Assembly: GCF_023856365.1 (NCBI RefSeq)
Contig: NW_026042840.1
Coordinates: 1-64,000, forward strand
DNA: 64,000 nt
From: Brienomyrus brachyistius
Lineage: Eukaryota; Chordata; Actinopteri; Osteoglossiformes; Mormyridae
Direction: 5' to 3'
The stretch's first letter is position 1; every line of letters begins with the position of its first letter. This document shows, piece after piece, positions 35,763-45,634 of the stretch. The notes beneath the pieces were generated by a model. The model was not told the origin of the DNA. It saw only the letters and a program-made list of their open reading frames with translations, and searched no databases. The position numbers were made by a program, and so were the translations under genes.

Positions 35763-35883
35763 CCCCACGACGACATGGGGAGAACATGCAAACTCCACAC
35801 CCATGTGACCCAGGCAGAGACTCGAACCCGGGTCCCAGAGGTGTGAGGCAACAGTGCTAACCACTGCACCACCATGCCGCCCC
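35535..35883 (-). mobile_element. Fish SINE with tRNA-like head, copy 4
   Basis: Reverse-orientation copy with a 14-bp direct repeat 'ctgtatgctatttc' at 35521-35534 and 35884-35897, clear proof of retroposition at this site. A short 'cagcatattct' duplication lies inside it. Confidence 0.9.
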
Positions 35884-35884
35884 C

Positions 35885-36892
35885 TGTATGCTATTTCATT
35901 CTATAAAAAGAAACTTACTGTACTGTACAATAAAGTATTTCACCACTGCTTCTTCCTCAGCTCCCACTGTTTGCTAGCACATGCATCTTTTGATTTCTTA
36001 GTGCAATCTGTGCTTTATTTTTTTTTTGTGAAATGTAAGTGCAGTATCTGTTTATTAAGTGCTGTGGTTTAATATGTACATTATTATTTCAGTACTGTGT
36101 ATACTGTCCTTAATGTCTTGCCTCTCTCGTATAACTTGAGATACGCCCAAATTGACTTGCAACAAGTGGTCCTGGTTCCAAATGCGGAAGGCGATGGATA
36201 CCTGTATTTTATATGCTGTAGTGTGCTGGGTGTCAGACATTGCAATGCACCTTGCTTTGATCTTGACCTGTTAGATCAGAGGGAGGTAATCTTATCCAGA
36301 AAGGGCCACTGTGTATGATGGTTTTCACTGCAACTCTCTTAACAGCGAACCTAACAGTTATCCCAATACCTTGATCTTGCTAGCATATTTAAATGTGTAC
36401 CTATTCAGGAATAGAGTGGTGAAGGCATTCAGAGGAGGACTGATGATTATCAGAGGGAACAAAGGGGCTGGGTACTTGTCAGTATCCAGTAGAACCACCA
36501 GACTCCTACACTGAATGGTTCTGGATGTGGCACAGACGTTAATCCCTCTGTATTAGGGGATCCGTCTCCAGTTTGTACTCTTCTAGTTAATAGGTAGATT
36601 ATCAGGCAGTTTTTCACCCTAGTCCAGTACTCATTGACAGCCTAATACACCGTGTTTCAGTTTGTCTTGATAGTCAATACATGTCACAGGATGTACATTA
36701 CTCTGATGGGCAGGCCCTCTTACATATGATGGAAATTGCAATACCTACTTTTGGCCACGAGATGGCAGCAAGAAAATAGAAAAATTATTTTCCCACGGTC
36801 TACTAGCAGCTTTTAGATGTTAATTCTTCATAAAAATAATTTGACTTGATCCAATGTATTTTTAATACAAACAATTACCACACAAAGCTGCT
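35885..36892. other. Spacer of the inverted duplication
   Basis: AT-rich sequence without a recognised gene or repeat. Confidence 0.5.
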
Positions 36893-37658
36893 AGTTTCCT
36901 CCGGTTTCCCCCCACAGTCCAAAAACATGCTGAGGCTAATTGGAGTAGCTAAATTGCCCGTAGGTGTGCATGTGTGAGTGAATGGTGTGTGAGTGTGAGC
37001 TGTGATGGGCTGGCCCCCCATCCTGGGTTCTTCCCTGCCTCGTGCCCATTGATTCCGGGATAGACTCCGGACCCCCTGTGACCCAGTAGGATAAGCGGTT
37101 TGGACAATGGATGGATGGAAATAGCATACAGATTAAGCACCTGTACTGTGCTATCTGCTTATAGTAGCTGTCCATTGTAGATACATCACTGTATGCATAC
37201 TGTATTAAGAGCTAGATAAGGACAGTGGGTCATTATATGGCTTGCAGTCCTGCTCATTTTCCTGCACCCGTTACACTAAGTGATACACCCACTAATGTCC
37301 TCTTTCATCCACTTTCAGGCATCTCTTGATCAGTGTATATTACTTACTATGGACCTTGGACATACATGCGATTGGACACACACACACACACACACACACT
37401 TACACTAATTACCTAATCAACCATCTGTGCAAGCAAGTAAACATGTACCATCTATATAAGTATTGTACATAGCATAGAGAGTGTCCAATCTATATTAAAG
37501 GTGACTCGAAAGAAGTCAGACTTTAGTAAAGACTGTAAATTTCTCAGCCATAACATAAGCCGTAAATAATTACCAAATGAGTCATCCCCTTTCGGAAACA
37601 TTTATTGATATTCTTTCATAACACACAGACATGAGTTTTTTTTCAACTGTCAGCATCC
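36893..37658 (-). repeat. Large inverted duplication, right arm
   Basis: Mirror copy of 35008-35762. It contains the tRNA-distal half of the same SINE (36896-37117, plus orientation), so the SINE was present before the duplication. A (CA)n run at 37377-37401 is longer than the matching run in the left arm. Confidence 0.85.
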
Positions 37659-38136
37659 GATCCAAACGGGATTCCCATTTCCTTTCTGTGGGATCCAACA
37701 GAACACGGGCTGACCATCAGTCAACATGTCTTCAACCGTGCAGGACAGGACCCAGTCCAGGCCAAACCTCACGGTGCTGGTGTTAATAAAAAAAATGTAA
37801 GGAACATGCAGCTGCAGCTCACACACAAACACAGTCCACAGCATCCAGAAAAAGGTCAGGCCTTTTTCTTCTTTAGCTGACTCCGCCCAGACCTCGCCCC
37901 CTTTCTGGGCGCCTCGCACTATGCCTTTGAACTGGCCCTGCAGCTTGGCCCGTTTCCTGTTTCCCAATGCAAGTCATAAGATTCACCCGTAAATGATATT
38001 TTGAATCGGAACGATATTTATTACTATTGTTTAGATTAAATATATAACGGTTTAATGATTGAATATAACTTGATATTGTTGTTTGTGTTGTTTAGTTTGA
38101 GGTTCTAGTTTCTGTCTTTATCCGCTTTCGTTTCAG
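37659..38136. other. Region upstream of the tbxt exons
   Basis: No T-box-encoding exon is visible here or elsewhere in the window. The minus-strand open frame at 37650-37967 has no recognised domain. Confidence 0.45.
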
Positions 38137-38419
38137 TAGGCAGCTGGTTCATCCCAGGCTCAGGGTCTCTCTGCTCTTCATCAAACCCACACCCCCAGTT
38201 TGGGAGCACCCTCTCCCTCTCCTCCCCCCACGGCTGTGACTGTTACTCCTCCTTGAGGAGTAACTGCTCCGCCCCCTATCCCAGCCCCTATACCCACAGG
38301 AGTGCATCACCCAGTGAGCCGCCGCCCTGCCTGTCCCCTCACACAAGCACACACTGAAATCATGGTCCTAAGCTCTCTGTGTGGGTCACCACGATAGTAC
38401 AGCACACCGACGATTACCC

Positions 38420-38640
38420 TCTGACTGAATCAGAATCAGCTTTATTTGGCCAAGTATGTTCACACATATTGGGAATAGTTAGACATTTAATCAAAATAAT
38501 TAAGACAAGACATAAACATACAGTTCTGTTGATATGCGACGCATATAACCTCTGCATTCACAGCACTGCTTCAGTTATCGAAGAGCAAATTTCGAAAACT
38601 CACTCAGTCCGATAACCTAAAGTAATAAGTCATAATCCTC
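38420..38640. repeat. Fish LINE/SINE 3'-end-like fragment in intron
   Basis: Starts 'aatcagaatcagctttattt' and continues 'ggccaagtatgttcacacat', a phrase typical of the ends of fish retroposons. It lies in the intron between tbxt exons A and B. Confidence 0.45.
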
Positions 38641-39668
38641 TTCATACGTTGCAGTAATGGGAATGAAATCTCACTCAGTGTTTATGTAATGGAGCAATGG
38701 AATTTCGTGAAATTTCCAAAAGTCCACAGAAATATTTAGAAAAACATTCCTGCAGACTGAGTTTTTGATATTTGCTTTTCAATTAACACAATTTTCTTCA
38801 GTCTGAGGTTTAACAGAATTCAGCCATATGCTGTTCAAAAAAAACTACACAGAACAAAAACAGAATGGACTTTACATCTGTCTGAAAGGAAAGTTGACAC
38901 AGGCTGCAGCAGTGAACAAATCAATCAATGTATTAAAGTTAGGCATTAAGTAACTGGAGGCAGTATATACATAACATGATAACATGCCTTTTCTGTATTG
39001 ACCATATTAAGGACGCTGTAACACTGCCCACCACATACCTGCTTCATTTATTGTTTTATACTTGCAGCTGCTTATTCAGACAGCTCGTCTACCTGTCTGT
39101 CCATGTTGCCCTCCCATGACAACTGGTCCAGCCTACAGGTGCCGTCCCATTCCGGCATGTTACCCATGAGTCATAGCGGCACCTCCGGGAGCAGCTCCAG
39201 GTGAGCCCGTGCCTCCCCTCCCCCACCTGTCCCCATGCTGAGTCTCGGGCCCCCGTCTTCCCTCTTGTTCTCGCCTATACCCACATCCTGGCCTGTGTCT
39301 GCATCGTCTCACCTCGTTAACAGGACTTTCGCCTTCTTCTGTCCTGATCCATTCAGGCCCATCATTCTGGGACATGCTTTGATTTATTTCGCCATAGTTA
39401 CTCTTTGTTTTCCTTTGTACTTTGCACTCTACAAGTAAAATGAATAAAAAATAGGCATTATTTTGATATTGTTTTAGTACAGTGACACTAGTATATTTGT
39501 TGTTGTTTCCAGGCAACACTGCATGCTGATTTAACGTCTTTCCTTAATCTCCACCCCATTGCTCACACACAGCCAGTATCCCAGTTTGTGGTCAATGAGC
39601 TCCTCCTCACTCACCCCAGTCTCCTAGTCCAGTGGAATGTCCAACAGCTTGGGCTCTCAGTTCCTGCG

Positions 39669-39945
39669 TGTCATGCCCGGCTCGTCCGCTCCTCCTGTGT
39701 GCCACGCCCCCTGATTACCCACGTGTTTTCTCCCGATTTGTACCCAGCTGTATCTAGTTAATTTGCTCAGTCCTGTGTATTTCAGTCCGTGTCTTACCTG
39801 AGTCCAGTGTCTGTCATTGATGTTTGTATGCGTGAGATGTTTCCCCGTCCGCGCTTCCTAATTAAACTCCCGTTTTTGCCTGTCCGCTTGCTCCTTGCAC
39901 GCCTTGCCCGCACGATCGCCTGCCTGCTTGTACCCGATCGTGACA
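39669..39945 (+). mobile_element. Solo LTR inside the last tbxt exon
   Basis: 277 bp from TGTCATGCCC to CGATCGTGACA, clearly related to the LTRs at 18570 and 21421 but diverged in the middle. Exact 5-bp target duplication CTGCG at 39664-39668 and 39946-39950. Removing the LTR and one duplication copy leaves the tbxt frame intact across the site. Confidence 0.92.
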
Positions 39946-40299
39946 CTGCGCAGCTCTACAACTCATTACCCAGGGCTCTCGCACCCGGCCACAGTGCCCC
40001 TCTCAGGCTCCCCGCTGTATGACAGCACTGCCCCATCGGAAGTTCATGAAGCCTCACAGTACGACGCCTCTCCCCACGCGCGCTTAGCCACCACCGGGAC
40101 TCCCATCACTCCTCCTTCCCTGTAGGGCGGCGCACTTCCATTATTATTACAGTTTCTACTGTCACTCTGTTGCTTTTCCTGGTGCTGGACTTTTGACAGA
40201 TAAATACATTATTTGTTGCATTCAGTGACAAAAGATTGGTCTGTTTAACACCCTCAGTCTCCACCCTATGAGCCCCTTGTTGGCGGCAGAATCAGGAAG

Positions 40300-40982
40300 A
40301 TGTCGGAGAAAGCAGAGGTAAAGTGAATAGTCACCTCGACAATAATGTGAAAACCGCTAATGGTGATCATGCCTGTGTGGGTGAAATGGATCACCACAGT
40401 ATAAGCGGATGATGATTATAGACGATTTTTCCCTTTTTCTTTATGTCTGTTTACCATCTAATAGGCATTTTTTTTCTTTGGGATGCGTCTAGGTCAGATA
40501 CGACCAAAATATTTTTCTCATTTCAGAAGTGAAAAAAAATATTGCTCTCAGATTCTGTTCAGTTGTAGTTTTTTAAAATAACCTTGATTTGTGTTTGTTT
40601 AAAATGCCATTACCTGTTGCTTACTGGGCCGCTGAAAATGTCTGGCCCAGCTAAATTTCTTGGTTTAAAAATCTGGCCCAACTACTTTCCAGACCTGGAC
40701 TAGCCCTACTGAATCATACACTAATGTTATTCTGTTATGTGGGCTGTTGTGATAGGGAGATTTGCTGGATGCTGCACGACGGGTGGTGTCCCTGCTGCAG
40801 AATGCCCTGTCTGAAGCAGCACCTAGAGACAGTGAGGGTTGTTGTTATCACCTTAATATTGTATATACGCAATCTGTTATTTCTTAACTAATATAATTGT
40901 AAGGTATTCTTCTAATATATTGTGCACAGCCAACAAAAAAGAGAAAAATGCAAAACCAAAGGAAGGCTTTCTTTTCTCTTAA
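40300..40982 (+). CDS. Possible small three-exon gene, unknown product
   Basis: Start ATG at 40300 with six codons to a donor 'gag|gtaaag' (40317). Exon 2 at 40756-40831 has 'LLDAARRVVSLLQNAL', a plausible amphipathic helix, and ends at 'gaca|gtgagg'. Exon 3 at 40930-40982 is Lys-rich ('NKKEKNAKPKEG') and ends in TAA. Phases 0 and 1 agree and give about 48 residues. It starts about 175 bp after the tbxt stop codon. I do not recognise the protein. It could be the 5' part of a longer gene, a decayed gene, or chance. Confidence 0.3.
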
Positions 40983-41407
40983 AAGTCTTTTTTCTAAACC
41001 AACTGAGAGTCAGTTAGAGGGGTGTTCATTATCAGTATTGTTGCTGGCATTTCTGAAAATGTGCCAATTTTAGTCAAGTGGCTACTTTTCAAATGCAGTC
41101 CCTGGCCAAGATGAAGAAAGTTCATGAAGACTACATGATAATATTAAGCACTGACATAACAAACAACATTTTTTACATGCAAAATATACAGGAAATATAC
41201 ACTGCAACAGGCTAGGATAGACAAATAACCAAATACACTTGCAAGCCTGACCACTTTAGACCCCAGATTAGAAAATTGGTGAATGAGCATATATTTTTTC
41301 CAAGTTTTGTTTTGCTTTCAAGTTCTCACAAATAAAAAAAAAAAAAAGATTTTCCCACTATAGCCAGATCCAGTTTCTGTGGGGGGCGGGGGGGGGGTGA
41401 CAATTTG
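40983..41407. other. No recognisable gene
   Basis: AT-rich sequence with A-runs and a G-run near 41382-41397. Confidence 0.5.
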
Positions 41408-42248
41408 TAGTAATAACTATTTCCTGCTGAAAACCACTGGTAAACTATCCACATGTCTCTGAATATCTGTGAGTCCCGAGACCTCCATGACAGATAGATA
41501 TAAGTTGCTAGTGTTGATCGGCAGGAAATCTTCTCCAAAGCCCCACCACCACCTCACACCAATCCACCCAGGGTTTACTCCAAATAAATTTGCTGGTAAT
41601 ACAAACCGGATCAACTTGTGGTTTGTGTCCACGTGTACTAGAGACAAAGGCCCTGGTACATTCTGCGTACAACACAGCCAAGACTTGACAACCTTTATAT
41701 GATGCGCATGGAATCAACCCTATGCATGGAGGCTGCAACTCTTCTCCACCGAACCCTGTAGCCCATTGACTGCAGCCTGCATTGACTATCCTGTAGCCTG
41801 CATTTGGTAGATCATTCTTGACAGAAGAAACCAAATTGTCAAGTTCCCTAACACAGAGCTCATACTCTTTTATTCTTCTTAAGATTGTTCTTCTTGAAAC
41901 ACCCATCAGTGTGGCTATGCAAGGCACAGGAAGTTGAGTATGGAGCATTTCTTTCAAACATTGTTCTTCAATCAAAATCTTGGGTCGTCTATTGGTGGCA
42001 GCGACTTCCTGTGTGACACATGGGGCTGGACGTTCCAGATGTGCCCTCACAAGGTCAAAGAGCTCTTGCAAAGCCAGGGTGATAGCAGGAGGTACTTCAA
42101 TGTGATTAGACAGGGCCTGCAGAAGATACAGCTCCTGATGACAAAGGAACTCCAGGTAATCCAAATTTAGTGGAGTCGCGCTGAATCCTATTTCTATTTT
42201 ATGCAGAAGACTTTCGAGAAGGTGGTATCTGAGCTGTTCACAGAACAA
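41408..42248 (-). pseudogene. Integrase-core (rve-like) transposase remnant
   Basis: The minus-strand frame at 41508-42248 (246 codons) has a helical N-terminus, a helix-turn-helix-like segment 'CIATLMGVSRRTILRRIKEY', and then 'NDLPNAGYRIV'. After this the frame slips. The segment at 41417-41647 resumes with 'LVHVDTNHKLIRF', which should contain the first catalytic Asp, and then decays. The second Asp and the Glu are absent because the element is cut near 41408. I know this arrangement from repeated fish proteins annotated with an integrase core (possibly the IS3EU type). The family name is tentative. Confidence 0.5.
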
Positions 42249-42745
42249 ATTATAGTTAATGAGGTGTCAAGATCTTGTCTCCTCTGATCCACACACTAGG
42301 CCTACCATTCAAAAGTTTTAATTATGAAAATGAAATGTTTTTGTTTTGTGAGGTGCTTGTTCATGTATGATGATGTAGTGGCTGCTCTGTTTGACCGTGG
42401 TAAACCTTTTCACAAACAATATAAGTGAAGAAGTATGACATTAGATCTAAGGACCAGAGTATAATAAAGTTAAATAAAATCCATCAAAAACACTTACTCA
42501 GTGGAGATTCCAATGTAGTAGGCAGACAACTTTATGGCTTTAATAATGAGTGTATTTAGCAGCTACAAGGACAAAAGATATTATAAACCTCTCCATTTTA
42601 ATGCTAATTTAATAAACATTAACAGATAGCACTTAAGGTGGTTTCGCCTATAGTCTGCTAACACTAACCCGAGAACTAATATCTGAGGAGCGTTCTTCCC
42701 AGGATTTGAATTTATTAAATTGGTTTTGTGATGTTGTATTAAGAA
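42249..42745. other. No recognisable gene
   Basis: AT-rich sequence upstream of the transposase remnant. Nothing supported. Confidence 0.45.
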
Positions 42746-42749
42746 ATTT

Positions 42750-43490
42750 TATTCACAATGCAATTTACCGTACATTGGCCCATTCTTTTATATACGGTAA
42801 GACGAAGCGGGAAATTCGAGCGAGCGAGTGCTGTGCAGACGCGAGCGCGTAGAGGGGATGGGTTTTCAGCACTCGAGCACACGCACGCGCGTGGTTCGAC
42901 TTTTGGCCCTAATTTAACGGCGAGCGAGTGAGTGAGTGCTGTGCAATCGCGAGCGCGTAGAGAGCATGGATTTTCTGTTTTTATGCGCACGACTTTTGGC
43001 ACTAATTTAACGCCATAGAAATGTGTGTTTAAAAGGGGAGGAGATCGGGTTGCAGCGCTGGTGTGAGCGGTTTCTCCGGGCAGTTCGCTCGAGGCTAACG
43101 TGGCTTTGGGAACGTGGTGCACCCGTCACCCATGCCAGGGAAGAAATCAAAACCGAAATGCTAGGAATATGGACTTCATCTTACGTCAAGCGTTTTCCCC
43201 TCCATTGACGCCCATAAAGAAAAGGCTTAAAGTCCATATTCCTAGCATTTCGGTTTTGATTTCTTGTCAGGTAAGTCTTTATGGCCAGATACATTCGCGA
43301 GAAATTTGGTGATTTGTGGTGACTGTTTTAATACATTAAGTTGCGTTACGCATTTTCACATTAAGCGTTTTAGAATGTCCCGTGGCAGGTATCCCCTTCT
43401 ATTGCCCTAGGGAGGGTTGTAACCCTCGTCTGTATATTAATAAAGAATAATCCTTCTATTCCTGTCTCATGTATCTGGACCTCCCCAGCA
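42750..43490 (+). mobile_element. LTR-like sequence with a primer-binding-like motif downstream
   Basis: Contains two similar CG-rich blocks ('gcgagcgagtgctgtgca' near 42820 and a variant near 42920). A perfect hairpin follows, then 'taataaagaataatcc' as a possible poly(A) signal, ending 'ccccagca'. Next comes 'aaatttggtggcagcggtta' (43499-43518), like the start of the internal region of fish LTR elements. The left border and a partner LTR are not found. Confidence 0.35.
43141..43265. repeat. Perfect 36-bp inverted repeat with 53-bp loop
   Basis: The arm 43141-43176 ('aagaaatcaaaaccgaaatg' onward) is the exact reverse complement of 43230-43265. The transcript would form a long uninterrupted stem. 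Confidence 0.95.
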
Positions 43491-43964
43491 ATTTAACGAA
43501 ATTTGGTGGCAGCGGTTACAAGTGAACCCGTTTAAGTTTAGCGCTCATACTTCCGTCCATATGTTTAAGACCCACCTTGGCTGACTTAGCTGACATGTCC
43601 TGATTTCATAATCTTCAAATTTGTAATCTTTTCTCCTTCATCTAACTCCATGTTTTTAACTTCTTGTCATTTTCTTGCCGTTTGACTCATAGAAAATTAT
43701 CAGACTTAAATGACACGTCAGCCTGTGCAGACAGCGATTTCAATGTTTTAATAAATTGGCCAGCAGGTGGGGGCAGTGCTCAATTTCATTAATGCCATTC
43801 AGAAAACTTTCAGGCTTTATGTCTTAATGAACAGCCTAGAAAAGGACAAAGCATTATATTACTGATGCATACAGCAGATCCCCAACTCAGGCTGTGTTGC
43901 ATATTCTTAACAGTGCTACAGTATGTTCACACAGCCAGTACAAACAAACTTGCAAGATCTAGAC

Positions 43965-44269
43965 CAGGGGTCACCAACCTTTTTAAAACGGAGAGCTACT
44001 TCACGGGTACTGAGCCATACGAAGTTTGATATCAGTTTTAAACGCCCTCCTAAACATGTCTAAACTTCATGCATGATAAACATGTTTTAAATGCTTTTTT
44101 ATATTCAATTTCAAATCTATATAAATGCAAATGTGATAGATTAGAAACAGGACAAAATAAAATTTTAGATGATGTTCGCTGGTGAGTTGTGCTATTTTAT
44201 AGAACAGGTCCACGGGCAACTCATGTGGTCATTGGGGGCATCCTTGGGGCACCATGTTGGTGACCCCTT
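43965..44269. mobile_element. hAT-type MITE (305 bp)
   Basis: The termini 'caggggtcaccaac' and 'gttggtgacccctt' are inverted copies with one end mismatch. A perfect 8-bp duplication ATCTAGAC lies at 43957-43964 and 44270-44277. Confidence 0.88.
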
Positions 44270-44539
44270 ATCTAGACCTACCACATCAGGTAGGAAGGTG
44301 CCTATTTCTACCAACTATTCAGACCATCAGACCCAAACCATACATTCAGTCATGCACAGGCACTCCACCAGAGGGCTCTACATTCTGTCCTACATCTGCT
44401 CACCTGTTAGACCCACACTCAGTCTCCATCCTGATTTCTACCTACTACTCGGACTATCTCACCAAAACCAGTCCTGTGGCCTGTTCTATGAAGCGGGGTT
44501 ACTGGCTTATTGGGGAAACTTGTCGGATTTCTTGATCGG

Positions 44540-44690
44540 GACCTTCAACTGCTCTGCCATAGAGAGCATCCTAACATGCTGCCTTACGGTCTGGTATGCG
44601 GGCTGCTGGTGGCCTCCTACCGCTCTGCCATAGAGAGCATCCTAACATACGGCCTTACGGTGTGGTATTCGGGCTGCTGGTGGCCTCTAT
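44540..44690 (+). repeat. Tandemly duplicated LINE scrap (about 70 bp x 2)
   Basis: Two adjacent units begin 'ctctgccatagagagcatcc' and encode 'AIESILT' and 'LTVWY', a LINE reverse-transcriptase C-terminal motif. The units differ at a few positions. Confidence 0.65.
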
Positions 44691-45009
44691 GACTTTTTTT
44701 GTAGACAGTCCATCTGTGTGGTGCTGTTTGCACGAATTGTTTTGGGAAATGCACTTACAGTTTTGCAGATGTTAAGGGTGATTCCAGAAATGCATCAAAG
44801 CAACTGAGGAACTGCAATGTCACTGTACAGTTACTTATAATGGGCGCCAATGTAATGTGTAGAGTGGCAAATAAACTGATTCACCATTTACTCTCATGTA
44901 CATCACTTAAAATGCTTGTTTTAAATGCAAATGTGTGAATGTAAATCTAAGCAGTAAAGCTACAATTTACATTCTGTTTGCATGGTGGAAAGAACATTTA
45001 ATCTGCCTT

Positions 45010-45255
45010 TTAAGTGTGATTAGAAGATCTAATGCCTGTGTGCTTGTAATAAGATGGTCGCTGGTTCAAACCCAGCCACAGCACATCTCTGCGTCCTTGA
45101 GCGAGGCCCTTAACCCCCAGCTCACTGGGCATCACTATGGGTGGCTGCCCTTCGCAGACAACTTACTCTGTTTACTCTAAAAAAAAGAGAGCAAGTTGAG
45201 AGAGAAGTTAAGACAATTTCTCCACAGGGACCAATAAAGTATCAATTATTATTAC
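45010..45255 (+). mobile_element. SINE-like repeat with B-box head
   Basis: 'gatggtcgctggttcaaacc' looks like a polymerase III B box, and the 3' end 'gggaccaataaagtatcaat' followed by ATT repeats is typical of fish SINEs. No target duplication is certain. Confidence 0.5.
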
Positions 45256-45634
45256 TGTATGAGAGACTGTCTAATATCAGATAGATAACAGACTCATACT
45301 GTGCTGAGCTTGTCTGAGAGAGATGATTAGCAAATGCTCTCCCACAGTATCTCAGCACTCTGTACAAAGAACTTTATATGCTCAGTATCTGCTCCTGTTT
45401 ATCTAATTGTTCTCATTTTAACTGGATGTTAAGGAGTAAATTAATAAACGTCATGTAAGTGCACATTAAAATGCTTTTTCACTGTTACTTAAGTTCCCAT
45501 GTGAACAGCCAATCAGATCAGCCTGATGTGTGTCTCTCTGTTTCCTCTCTGTTTCCTGCCCTTTCATCCCGACCACGACCATGATCTCTCACTTAGCAGC
45601 AGAGCAGTTTATTCTAAACAGTGGAAGCACAAAA

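Larger units (their letters stand above)
38140..40125 (+). pseudogene. tbxt: Brachyury (tbxt) C-terminal exons, disrupted copy
   Basis: Three exons match the C-terminal half of Brachyury, the T-box transcription factor of mesoderm and notochord. Exon A (38140-38313) has 'SWFIPGSGSLC', 'NPHPQFGS' and 'YPSPYTHR'. Exon B (39068-39200) has 'CLSMLPSHDNWSSL' and 'GMLPMSHSG'. Exon C (39573-39668 plus 39951-40125) has 'QYPSLWS', 'GSQFLR', 'SGSPLYDS', 'SQYDAS' and 'TPPSL' plus stop. Splice sites are canonical and phases agree (1, then 2). Introns are retained, so it is not a retrocopy. Exon C has an in-frame TAG at 39625-39627 and a solo LTR inserted after the FLR codons. Near the end a Trp that I expect from other Brachyury proteins is Gly. 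No T-box exons occur in the window, so this is a truncated or decaying duplicate. A working gene with an assembly error is less likely. Confidence 0.85.

Noticed and set aside
38140..40125. tbxt segment as a processed retrocopy
   Set aside because: Introns with canonical splice sites remain between the exons.
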